A stretch of DNA of 64,000 nt from Gnetum montanum (taxonomy: Eukaryota; Streptophyta; Gnetopsida; Gnetales; Gnetaceae): positions 394,356 to 458,355 of the forward strand of contig MNCI01007731.1 of assembly GCA_015680685.1 (NCBI GenBank). Direction: 5' to 3'. The translations under genes were made by a program, and so were the position numbers. The notes beneath the pieces were generated by a model. That model saw only the letters and a list, made by a program, of their open reading frames with translations, made no database searches and was not told where the DNA came from. This document shows positions 35,921 through 45,319 of this stretch, one piece after another; positions within the stretch are counted from its first letter, which is position 1; the number at the start of each line of letters is the position of its first letter.

Positions 35921-36649
35921 TTTCCAAGGTAGGTAGGGAAGTTACATATTTAAAAATATCTCACCTAACTTCTCTCCCAAGTAACTTGGCCAACCAATTA
36001 GGAGATTACTTGGCCAACAAGTTAGGAGGTTATTTGCCCAACAAGTTAGGTAAGTTACAACAACTTTGGGTGGTTTCAACCACCAAAGAGATAAAAATGC
36101 TACATCTAACAAGTGTCTTTTGTAGTGGTTACAAACATCATGGGATGAAGGCTAGGAAGTTATCATTTTTACAAAATTACCAAAATAAAAGCTATGGTAG
36201 CCAATTGGTGTGTTCATATAACTATCCCATGAGTTCTTTAAAACTATATACATAATGAATATGTTTTGGCAATGACTCCAATAAATATATAAGCAATGAA
36301 CCAACATCCAAGGCTTCATAATGTTGGACTCAATTTCATACATAATTACATTCTTCAAAGGTTCAACACTACCCAAAAGTGTAATATTCTCTTTATTGCC
36401 ATAGTGTCTCTGATTGCAAATGCAAATGATTTTATCATTGCTGCCTCTTACCAGAAACCTTGGAGCGTTATTCCCCAAATGTAGACTGTCACGGTTTTGA
36501 AGCTGCCCAGAATGGAGTTCCTTGTTCTTGGATGATGGATTTCTATTCTTATTATTATTATTATTTTTATATAGATTAGGGATTGCAGGTGCGACGCCGG
36601 GGCATGAAGAGGATAGCCATCGGTCTAGAATAATCGACGTTATGCAGAT

Positions 36650-36880
36650 TTATCTGTTGAAACCCTCATGGCACCGCAGTGCAGATATAGACAACGTTGT
36701 GCTGGTGCTGCTGCCACCTCCTTCTGACTGCCGTGACCGCGTGTCTTGCTGGTGCTGCTCTACATCGTTCTCCACTGAATCCGCAACTTTGCAGATTACC
36801 AGATCCTCCTCTGTTTCTGTCAAAACCCTAGACCAGACCAGAAACACGCACAACAACAAGAAAACCCGAATGACCGCCAT
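36650..36880 (-). pseudogene. 5' exon-like fragment encoding a signal peptide (unknown protein)
   Basis: The ATG at 36880 opens a 76-codon frame whose first 22 residues (MAVIRVFLLLCVFLVWSRVL) look like a secretory signal peptide, followed by an acidic and serine-rich part. Upstream, at about 36960-37000, is the telo-box-like AAACCCTAAA in minus-strand promoter position. That motif is common upstream of plant genes. The sequence looks like the first exon of a host gene captured with its promoter. I cannot name the protein. Plus-strand frames here are shadows. Confidence 0.5.
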
Positions 36881-37039
36881 GATTTCTGCAGGCCAAGGAA
36901 AGAAGAAGAAAAATGCCGAGCTTTGGTTTGCCTTCTCTCTTCGCCGATGCCCATTGGAAATTTTATGTTTGACTTGAAACCCTACAAACCCTAAACCGGC
37001 TACCATTTCAAGGGAAGAGCGGCAGGAGATTTGTCCGTA

Positions 37040-37424
37040 ATAGATTGAATTGAGTGGGGATGGAACTGGAGCACATTGGCCCACTCCAGGGTTCGTATGG
37101 TGCCTCTCCAAGCAACAACAATGTCCCTGCATCCGAGGTAATGCGTACCTTCGTCGTTAGTCACAGCCATGTAGTCGATCCAGTTGGATTCCTTGCACCA
37201 TGCCTCTCTAGCATGAGCTTGCGGAAGAACTCCTTTTTCCCGTAGCGGCTGCTTTCGCAGTACTTGGAATGGGGTTCATCGTTGAATGTTGCCTGAATAA
37301 GGTCTCCATACAGTAGAAAAATCTCTCTCAGATCATCGTCCACAGGATCCAGCATACCCTTCCAGTAATCACTTCCATGAACAGCCCTCCATTTCTCTGG
37401 TATTTTCCTGCTTTCTTCTCCCAT
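37040..37424 (-). pseudogene. Phospholipase A1-II (DAD1-like, class 3 lipase) N-terminal fragment
   Basis: The ATG at 37422-37424 opens a frame with PEKWRAVHGSDYWKGMLDPV, D-L-R-E, the Y-G-D-L-I-Q-A-T segment and S-R-Y-G-K-K. This is the conserved start of plant phospholipase A1-II enzymes, which hydrolyse the sn-1 acyl chain of glycerolipids. Then a deletion removes a stretch of the family sequence and shifts frame. The match resumes with REAWCKESNW, MAVTNDEG and RDIVVAWRGTIRTLEW. The catalytic G-x-S-x-G and the rest of the hydrolase fold are missing. The sequence before the ATG looks like promoter and 5' untranslated DNA, so it was copied from the gene and not from a spliced coding end. It is sense with respect to S. 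Confidence 0.85.
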
Positions 37425-37754
37425 GCTGCACCCAAATTCTAGGCTCTGCTATTACTGGATTTTAATTTCGTTCTCCGTTAATGGCTACCCCCAGAATAGA
37501 AATGGTCTTGAGAAACTTTGTCAACACTTTTCACTTTTTCGCAAGTTGCATTTGGTGGAAGCGCTGATTTGGAATATTTTTGTGGGCCAAGAACGCGGGG
37601 TAGTAGGAGGTGAATGGAAAAGAAATGAATAATCAAACAAGCATGGTTGGTCCTGCTACTACTCTTGCAACTGCAACACAGCAAGAAACCTTCCTGTTTT
37701 GTGGTAGAAAGATTTAAATTTTGGATTTTAGCACCAATGTATGTGCCTAGATAA

Positions 37755-37990
37755 GTTAAGGTTTTGGTAGTGTTCAATAATTCTAGGCTCATTTTTGTCC
37801 GAATGCCAACATGGGATGAAATTCCATGGAATGGTATGATTTTTGCATATGGGCAACATGGTCCTTGGAAGAAGGCTCTACAACTTTTGTGTATTGGTTG
37901 GTTCAAGGATGCAAGTTCAATAAGGCCTCTAAGATTTTGGGACATTCAACCATGCCTTTGTGGATGTGAACCAATTAGCAAAAGCTTGTC
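37755..37990 (+). pseudogene. Pentatricopeptide repeat (PPR) protein fragment
   Basis: The plus frame reads IFVRMPTWDEIPWNGMIFAY followed by GQHGPWKKALQL. This is a PLS-type PPR repeat, in which M-P-x-x-D-x-x-x-W-N-x-M-I and a G-x-x-x-x-A-L-x-L end are typical. Such proteins bind organellar RNA. Only about one repeat and a half is left before the frame degenerates. It is antisense to S. It could be a second captured gene piece or an older pseudogene at the donor site. Confidence 0.6.
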
Positions 37991-38111
37991 TTAATCAACA
38001 TGGTAGACTTCAAGGTGAAGAAACAAAATCTTAACAATCTCTTTTAAAAGATTCAAAAATCACCATAACCTTATAAAGCCTGTTCCATGAAATGGCCAAA
38101 ATGTGCCAACA

Positions 38112-38995
38112 AAAGATAAGGCTACTAATCAATTTTCATCTAGCACATTGAGGTTGATCAATCTTTCTTTTGGTGCTAGACTTAGGTCATGATTCAGATC
38201 ATAGGTTTTTGAGAGTGTACGAAACTCAGATTCAATTGGAAGCATTGGAAGTTTTCTATACACTAGCTCATAGGGAGAGTAGTCACTATGGAGTTTCCAT
38301 GTTGAGCGGTAGGCCCAAAGGGCATTGTTGAGTTTTGTGCTCTAGTCTCTCCTATATTTGGTTATAGTTCTTATTATAATCTTTGTAATCTCCTTCTTAG
38401 TTACCTCTACTTGACCATCGGCTTGGGAGTGATAGGGTGTTGTTAATTTATGTTCAACCCCTAAAAATTGGTACCTATAAAATGAGTTCCATTGTTAGAA
38501 ATCAGTACATGTGGCACACCAAACCTATTTACAACATCTTTTTATACAAATCTAGCAACAATGGATGATATATAGTTAGTGATTGTTGTTACATCTACCC
38601 ATTTAGTATATAAGTTGACTGCTACAATGATGTATGCCTTTCCATTAGACATGGGTGTGATGGGATCCACGAAGTCAATGCTCCATATGTCAAAGGGCTC
38701 TAATGGTTGAATCCACTATTGAGGATCCTCCATTCAAGCGGTCATCCCACCATCTCTTTGACAATGTTAACCAGATCAAACAAACTAGTGGACATTCTTA
38801 AAGATTGTAGGCCAATATTATCTTGCTATTAAGATTTTTATGGTTGTGCATATTCTAGCATAGTGGCCTTTGCAGGGGCCTTAATGAGCATCCTAGAGAA
38901 TGTGTAATTGGGTTGCATCAGGGACACACCAACAAACTAGGCCATCAACGCATACCTTGTAAAGTGGTCTATTGATTTCCATGAATTACTTAGCC
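38112..38995 (-). pseudogene. Integrase core of A2
   Basis: On the minus strand the core reads SIDFVDPITPMSNGKAYIIV near 38690 (first catalytic Asp kept), RFGVPHVLISNNGTHF near 38500 (second Asp read as Asn) and YHSQADGQVEVTKKE near 38420 (Glu kept). Further down, NALWAYRST and Y-S-P-Y-E-L-V-Y lie at about 38250-38330, a usual segment C-terminal to the core. It follows RNase H without a gap. S interrupts the C-terminal part at 38111. Confidence 0.82.
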
Positions 38996-39006
38996 TGATG
39001 AAGATA

Positions 39007-39560
39007 CTATTTCTTCTTCATAAAGTCTAGATCTTGTGGCATCTCCTGAGTGAGACGATACGTGAGGATGTTGTCATACCATTTTATTTCTATAAGTATT
39101 TGTTCATTTATTGCTCCTTTAAAGATAATTTCATCTAAAAATTGATCAAAGAGTAGGCTCTCCTCTTTTTTACCCCATCTTAATTGAGAGAGATGATCAG
39201 TGACCACATTCTCAAATCCTTTCCGATCTACCATTGTTAGATTGAATCCTTGCAAAATCACTAGCCACCCTATAATACAAGGGCTCACAATTGGCTTTTT
39301 CATTAGGAAGAAAATGGCATTATGATCTATGTGCACAAACACCTTATAGCCAAGCACATAGTGCTTGAACTTTTTGAGAGCATACACCACTACCATTAGT
39401 TCCTTCTTAGTTGTTGTGGAATTCAACTATGCACATAGAATGATTTGGCTCACTCATTGGATGTAATATGGATGTTTCTTATCATTCAAATACATAAGAA
39501 TGACTGCCAAGGCATAATTAAATGCATTGATCATTATGTGAAATGATCTAGACTAGTCTG
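39007..39560 (-). pseudogene. RNase H of A2
   Basis: The open part (39007-39426) reads TTTKKELMVVVYALKKFKHY, then VFVHIDHNAIFFLMKK, the T/I-D-H-x-A motif of gypsy RNase H, and later GFENVVTDHLSQL, the E-N-x-x-A-D-x-L-S motif with Ala replaced by Thr. It ends with the linker toward integrase (YRLTQEMPQDLDFMKKK). Only one RNase H is found in A2, as expected for Athila. Confidence 0.85.
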
Positions 39561-39699
39561 GTGCCCATAGAGTTTAGGGTTTCTACGAGTTTTTCCTTTA
39601 GCTCTTAAAATGCATGTTCATACTACTTGGTTCAAATGAACGAAGCATCTTTCTTTGTAAGCTCAACCAATGGCTTTGTGATCTTAGAGAAATTCTCTA

Positions 39700-40400
39700 T
39701 GAATTTCTGGTAGTAGCCAATGTGTCCAAGGAATGATTAAATGTCTTTAACTATCTCTAGTTGGCATGTGATTCCTTGGATAACCCTTATCTTTTTTGAT
39801 TCTACCTCAATCCCTGATTGAGTAATTCTATGCCATAGTACTATGCCATCATAGACCATTAAATGGATTTTCTACCAATTGAGCCTAAGGTTTGTTTTGA
39901 AACATCTTTTTATTTTTTTCTTAATGCTATCCATGGCTTGCTCAAATGTAACCCCATAGGTAGAGAAGTCATCCATGAAGACTTATACCCCACTACCAAT
40001 TTTCTATTGAAAAATACTAAGGATTAGGGATTGGAATGTTGTAGGGGCATTACATAGACCAAACAACATCTTACAATATGCAAAATTCCTCTAGGGACTT
40101 GTGAATGTTGTTTTGGCTTGATCCTTGAGTGTAATCTAGATTTGATTATTGCCATTATAATCATCCAAGAAACTATAATAATAATGCCCAAATATGGTGT
40201 CCAATACTTGGTCCAAAAATGGCAATGGAAAATGATCCTTAAAGGTTACCATATTCAATAGCCTAAAGTCGATGCAGACCCGCGACTTACCATCTTTCTT
40301 TAGCACAATTATGAGTGTACTAACCCACTTACTATCCATGATGGGATAGATGAACCGTTCCTTGAGGAGTTGTTCTATTTCCTCTTTGACAATCTAGTTC
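39700..40400 (-). pseudogene. Reverse transcriptase of A2
   Basis: The N-terminal half is open at 40136-40339: SKWVSTLIIVLKKDGKSRV, CIDFRLLN, FKDHFPLPFLDQVLDTIFG and SFLDDYNGNNQI, which is close to Athila RT. The catalytic part, VFMDDFSTYGVTF, is at about 39960-40000 with both Asp residues kept. Stops and frameshifts separate the parts. Confidence 0.85.
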
Positions 40401-40913
40401 AACTTGGGTTTCAATAATCTTTGTTATTGCCTTCTTGGCTTCATGGCTAGGTCAGTGTAGATACAATGCTAGCATATCCTTTGATCAATTCCAGTCAGCT
40501 CAAAATATGACCAAGCAAAGGCTATTGGCCATCTATTGACCACCTTCAACAACTTATCCTTTTATTCAGGAGCAAGATTCACATTGATGATAACTAACAT
40601 GCCATTATTTAAAAATGCATACTTTGTCCTTGCTTAAAATTATCAAGGATTTCCAACTCTCCCAAACAAGTATCATCATCTTCATCATTAGAGAGTTGGC
40701 GATAAACTTGCTAAGTTCATCCATGCCTTTGACATAGGCACATGTCAAGTGGTTAGTAAGTTCCATGCATAATGTGTTGTTATTAGAGTTAGCTATCAGT
40801 CACTGTGTGCCCTCGTATTTTGTGACTACTATGTAGAGGCACCTTTGGATATATGTTTCATGTGCACACTAATTACATGCTTTGAGGAATTTCTTTTTAA
40901 TGAACTAGATTTT

Positions 40914-41335
40914 CTACATGCAATTGCACCCATTATTGTTGTACATAATGCATGGAATACACTTCTTCTCTAGTTGTCCAAATTTTTTCTCCTTAGAGAT
41001 TTCCAAGGGGAGGTTCTTGATGCCCATTCGTGCATCAAAAGTTCTTATCCAAGTCCTTCCCATAATGATAGGGAAGTTGTATTTGCAGTTTTTAACCTTG
41101 ATCACTAGAAAATCAACAAGATAAGACCACCCAAAAATTGTGGTCGCAATGTCCTCCACTAACCCCAAAGGGATAGTGATTGATTGGTCTAATAATTCCA
41201 AATGAATATTATTCTTCCTTAGAGATGGTAGGTTCTAGGCTTTCTACATGTCATAGGAGATGAGATTAACATTGGAACCAGAATTAAGAAGAGCCTTACA
41301 TGGCCCATGTCTAGCGATTTGTAAGTAAATAAGAG
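40914..41335 (-). pseudogene. Retropepsin of A2
   Basis: The active-site segment reads ALLNSGSNVNLIS. The catalytic Asp codon has become Asn (41283-41285), so the enzyme would be dead. The downstream part is open: LDQSITIPLGLVEDI, GWSYLVDFLVIKV and PIIMGRTWIRTFDA, which match the E protease over the whole length. A conserved tail (KKCIPCIMYNNNGCNCM) is shared with A3. Confidence 0.85.
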
Positions 41336-42970
41336 GACTTCCTAGGACAAATCATTTTGTGGGAAGGTTAGAAACCTTGATCTAATTAGAAATAACATGA
41401 GTTAGCATTATAGTGCAGATCTAAGGTGGCATTTGGTTTGAAGAGTGGTCAAATGCATTTGATCAAGAAGATGAGGGTGTTGGAGATATAAGGCTACCAA
41501 CCACATTAGGTTGTGAGGGTTTGGAAGGACTATTGGATTGGAAAATGATCATTTCCTAGATAAATTATTTAAACCACTTAGCTAGAGGTCCTGTTGTTTT
41601 CATAACTCACCTTCTTCTTTTGCTACCTACTCTATCAACCTTTGTATCTAATGAGCTCTTAGTTCATATAGTCTCCCTTAGGAATAAACCCCAAGAGTTC
41701 TTCTAGTATCTACTTTGAGTTCATCAATGATGTGGTGGAGTTGTTTCCTCTGAGAATAATCATGTACAAGAAATCAATTTATGAGAGAATAATATCTACT
41801 CATGGTGGCATCCAAGGGTTCATGTGTTCCCTATTTCTAGCCTTACATTTACCTTCTCAAATTGCACACTCTGGAGTATGTCTAGTATTTGTAATTAAAT
41901 AGCTCAAGCATTGTACTCCATCAGTGGATAGATTCTAGCACCAAGGACTACTACTATATTTTAGCCTCTTTGATGAGCATCCTTGAGAATAGCTTTAATT
42001 TCTACCAATAATTTTCAATGTTTTGGAAGGCACACGCATCATCAAAAGCTTGTAGATGTGTCTGTGGATTAGAGTTATATCCCTCCTCAAATCCTAGGAT
42101 ATTATTCATGTCTAAGAACTTGATCTAACTATTTTTCACATGCCTAGTTGGGATCTTAATTATCTCTACAATGTTAAGCATGCTTTTAGTTTCCAATAAA
42201 GGCTCATCATCATTATTAGTCCATTGTTGCTAATGATGTTCTCTATCACACCTTAGTCCATGGTGGTCATGTTGTTTACCTTCATCACGGTTGTTCCTTT
42301 TGTGGTGTCTTTCCAAACTAGAAGTAGAGGAAGAAGAGGATGAAAATAAAGAGGATAAAGAGAAAGAAGGATTTCCACCACCATGGTGTCTGCCAATTCC
42401 CCTTTGATTTTCATGGCCACGTTTGTTAGTTTTCTTATTATCTTGACTTTTATCCAATCCATTTCCTTGATTGCCATCTTTCCCTAAACTTGGTTTGTTG
42501 ATAGTGGAATGTAGATTTAGAGTCACACTTCCATCATCAATAATGAGAGGTGGAGAATTTTCATGTTGAGAGCTTTTAGAGAAAGGGCCCTCATTATCAT
42601 CTTGGCTTAGCAGGAACAAGTGATTGGTGAAATTTTTTCCCTTCACAACCTCATGATGCTTCTCCTGGTGTAGATCTTACCTACATTGTATGTTAGTGTG
42701 ATGGTAGTCTCAAGTTTCATAACCATGCACAATGTATTCCTCTTGAAGATCTTGGATACCTAACTTCATAAGAGTTTGAAGAAGCATCACAAGCAAAAAT
42801 CAATCGAGGGACATTACAATGTTTCCCTCCATATCACACCATCATAGTTGTTCATCTTGGTGTAGGATGAAGGTGAAATTAGGCACATACTCATCTAAGT
42901 GAGTATATACCATCTTGTACTATTGTGAAACCAATGGTTTAACATCTTCACGCCTATGAGAAGAAGAAAT
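41336..42970 (-). pseudogene. gag of A2
   Basis: The frame starts near 42970, where the family ATG is no longer present, with SSSHRRE. It continues with VYTHLDEYVPNFTFILHQDE near 42880, as in E. An open stretch (42230-42646) is rich in His, Asn and Ser and very hydrophilic. Then come LDMNNILGFEEGYNSNPQ near 42100 and the decayed capsid domain. The order and motifs match gag in E and D. Stops are frequent. Confidence 0.78.
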
Positions 42971-43100
42971 TTTACAAATAAATAAAATATTAGTATGCTT
43001 TTGTAATGATATAATTTGAGAAAAATATCAACCTTGGGATTTTTCCAATGATATTACTAATGTTCACTAATCCTAGGTAGTGCACATTTCAACAAAATGA

Positions 43101-43120
43101 GTCCTAAAAAATGGCATCAA
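43101..43120 (-). other. Primer-binding site of A2 (degraded)
   Basis: TTGATGCCATTTTTTAGGAC on the minus strand directly follows the 5' LTR. It aligns with the tRNA-Asp-type site of E. Confidence 0.55.
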
Positions 43121-43986
43121 TGATGAGCGGTGAGGTACCCCTACACTCAAACATACAAAATTCAAAAATCATTCACATGCGATCTGATCGAATTCTACAG
43201 ACTTTATAGTTTTGGTACACTAGTCTTTTAGGAAGTGAACCTTACCCTAATGGTCATTTGTTATCTTCTCAATTATACTTGTAATGCACATGGTATGGTT
43301 AGGTGTAATTGAGGCATATGATTTTTATTTTTTTTTGTTTTTTATGTTTCTTGGTACTTAAATAGAGAGATGAAGTGATTTATTAACTAATTCAATTTAA
43401 CTACTTAACTATATTCTAACTAGTCCTAACATAAACATCCAGTCCCACTTTCTATACACATCCTAAACCCACATATCCATTGCTAGGTTACCAAGCACTA
43501 TGCTACTGGGTGCACCAAGTGATAACACTATTGATATTACCAAGAAAATACGTGTTTACACTCGAAATAGTCATATTTATATACTTAATCTCTTTAGCTT
43601 AATTAATTAAATAATCACTTAAAGTCTAATTGAACTTAATTAATTACAAATTTAATGAAAACATTGAATGCATAAATAAATCATTAATCTATTCTAAGTG
43701 TTGCAAGGTTTGATCAAAAGGCTTTTCTTTATTGCCATACACACTAGTGTGGTTCAGGTACAATAGTGCTCAAATAAAGATTTGTACACTTTCTAACTCT
43801 TGCTGCAAGCACTCAAAGAAATATTCTAACTTTCAAATGGAAAAATTGCAAGAGCTCTACTACTTCTATGACTTGATCATGCTATAAACATAACTGTGAG
43901 CTAGTATTTATAGTTTTTATTATAGGGCTATGTCAACAAGGCCCTGTCAATGGGGACCCATCAATGCAACACTTTGATGATCATTA
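43121..43986 (-). repeat. 5' LTR of A2
   Basis: An 866 bp repeat that pairs with 28295-29232. The minus-strand start TGATGAGCATCA has decayed to TAATGATCATCA. Confidence 0.87.
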
Positions 43987-44719
43987 GCTTCAAATGTAGA
44001 GTGAAAAGGGGGAATTGGGTGAAGAAACTTAGAAGAATATTGAAGATTGTAAAAGCATGGCTTGTTAAAGACAAAAATTTAGCTTCTTTATTTTAATCGT
44101 GTGAGTTCATTTCTTTATATTTTGTTTTAATTACTTAGCTAATGGTTTAGATGGTATTATGTTTGGCATTTAATTTTGGAATTTTTCCTAGTTTCCTTTT
44201 ATAACTCTATTTGTGTGCAATATTAGAGTTCTATTAATATTTTTCATAAAAGAGCTTATGTTATTGAAAAGCCTCAAGAGAAATTTAATAGTAATGTCTT
44301 AATGAATTTTCCTATTTTATGCATAGAAAATTTAGGAAATCTCTGGTATTTTGAAATGACTGAAATAGCTTCTTTGTTACCTTAGTATTTCAATCTAGAA
44401 ATTGTCAAATTTTTTGAAAGCTCTATTGAATGCAATATTTGACAACTATTAAATAGCCAAAATATAAACTCGTACTTTGTCATTTGCGTAATGATTTTTG
44501 GTAATATAATAAGATTATCTTTATGAAATTACTTATTGAGCTCAAAACGTTTGGACAATTCATAGTTATTAAATTAAGAATAACTTTATTGCAAAGTGTT
44601 TCTTTATGTCGATTTATCTTGCTTAAGTATTTGAAATTTCATGTAATTCTACTTTCTTTTCTTCCTCTTTCTAGGTCCATTTAATCTTATTTTATTTCTA
44701 GTTTTCTTATAGAACTTTC
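43987..44719 (+). repeat. 3' LTR of B1, last visible part
   Basis: It aligns with 4045 to about 4785 of the B1 5' LTR and continues the sequence interrupted at 28294. A3 cuts it at 44720. No gene. Confidence 0.85.
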
Positions 44720-45204
44720 TGATTAGTATCAAAGCGTCACATTGATGGGCCCCTGTTGATGTGGCCTTGTCAACAGGGCCCTATTTACATGGTGTTTCCC
44801 TATTCATGGGGCTACATTGACATAGTGTTTAGTACATCTACGGGGCCCCATCAACACAGTCATATAGAAAAAGCTATAAATATGATCTCTGAATCCTGTC
44901 TATGCATCATTCAAGTTTTAGTTGTAGCAAATATCTTATAGTTTTTCCATTTAAAAGTCAGAATATTTCTTTGAGTGCCTACAATAGGCATTAGAAAGTG
45001 TACAAATCTTTATTTAAGCACTATTGTACCTTAACCACACTAGTGTGTATGGAAATAAAGATAAACCTGTTGATTAAACCTTGCAGCACTTAAGAATAGA
45101 TTAATGATTTATTTATGCATTTATTATTTTCATTAATTATGTTATTAATTAAGATAAATTATATTAAACACATTAATTAGATTAAATTAGATTAATTATG
45201 TTGC
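44720..45204 (+). repeat. 5' LTR of A3 (truncated)
   Basis: 485 bp aligned with the first half of the A1 and A2 LTRs, including the AAGGCC-rich U3 and a TATAAATAT box near 44876. The LTR 3' half is missing. Confidence 0.75.
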
Positions 45205-45319
45205 AAATGAAGTACCATGCTGGAACTATTTAATGACAAACACTAGATGTACTCCAAAGTGTCTAATCTAGAAGGAAACTTCAAGGCTGGAAATAGGGAA
45301 CATATGAACCCTTGGATGC
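45205..45319 (+). pseudogene. gag fragment of A3, left of C
   Basis: It encodes TMLELFND, then a stop, and the segment up to EPLDA. It matches the capsid end in E (TMLELFNDKYQ ... KPLDATMAC). The frame is cut by C inside the codon series for DAT. Confidence 0.75.

Larger units (their letters stand above)
34654..38111 (-). mobile_element. S: 3.46 kb solo LTR carrying host gene fragments
   Basis: The insertion has terminal inverted ends TGTTGGC (34654) and GCCAACA (38111) and an exact 5 bp duplication AAAGA at 34649-34653 and 38112-38116. Removing it and one duplication restores the A2 integrase frame. TG...CA ends with a 5 bp duplication fit an LTR. A minus-strand TATA box and an AATAAA inside support this. 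I find no second LTR, primer site or retroviral coding region, so a solo LTR is the best reading. The interval 36480-37990 is less AT-rich and holds pieces of host genes. A DNA transposon with 5 bp duplications is the alternative. Confidence 0.75.
28295..43986 (-). mobile_element. A2: near full-length Athila-like retrotransposon (all domains, degraded)
   Basis: LTRs at 28295-29232 (3') and 43121-43986 (5') bound a minus-strand element with primer site, gag, protease, RT, RNase H, integrase, a long post-integrase region with an extra ORF, and a polypurine tract. Flanking 5-mers are TATTC (28290-28294) and GCTTC (43987-43991). The uninterrupted B1 5' LTR has GCTTC at this place, so the left copy has probably mutated. 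It is 15.7 kb, of which 3.46 kb is the solo LTR S at 34654-38111. All frames are broken. Confidence 0.9.
2248..44719 (+). mobile_element. B1: Ty3/gypsy element with a second RNase H before RT, 3' LTR split by later insertions
   Basis: B1 is the oldest scaffold in the window. Its own sequence is 2248-13859, 28267-28294 and 43987-44719. The rest of the span belongs to the later elements D (with E) and A2 (with S). The direct repeats starting at 2248 and 12093 align for about 1.77 kb to 13859. The match to the 5' LTR then resumes at 28272 and again at 43987, which shows that D and A2 landed in the 3' LTR. A third insertion (A3, at 44720) interrupts the same LTR, and its remainder is outside the window. 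Gag, protease, RNase H, reverse transcriptase, RNase H and integrase remnants lie in plus-strand order. Confidence 0.85.

Noticed and set aside
36522-36977. 151-codon plus-strand frame in S
   Set aside because: The minus strand has the signal peptide and promoter word. The plus frame has no recognisable features.
44720-44738. TTAGTATCAAAGC read as a tRNA-Met primer-binding site after an LTR end
   Set aside because: Alignment with the A2 LTR start TGATGAGCATCAAAGTG shows that it is the start of the A3 LTR.
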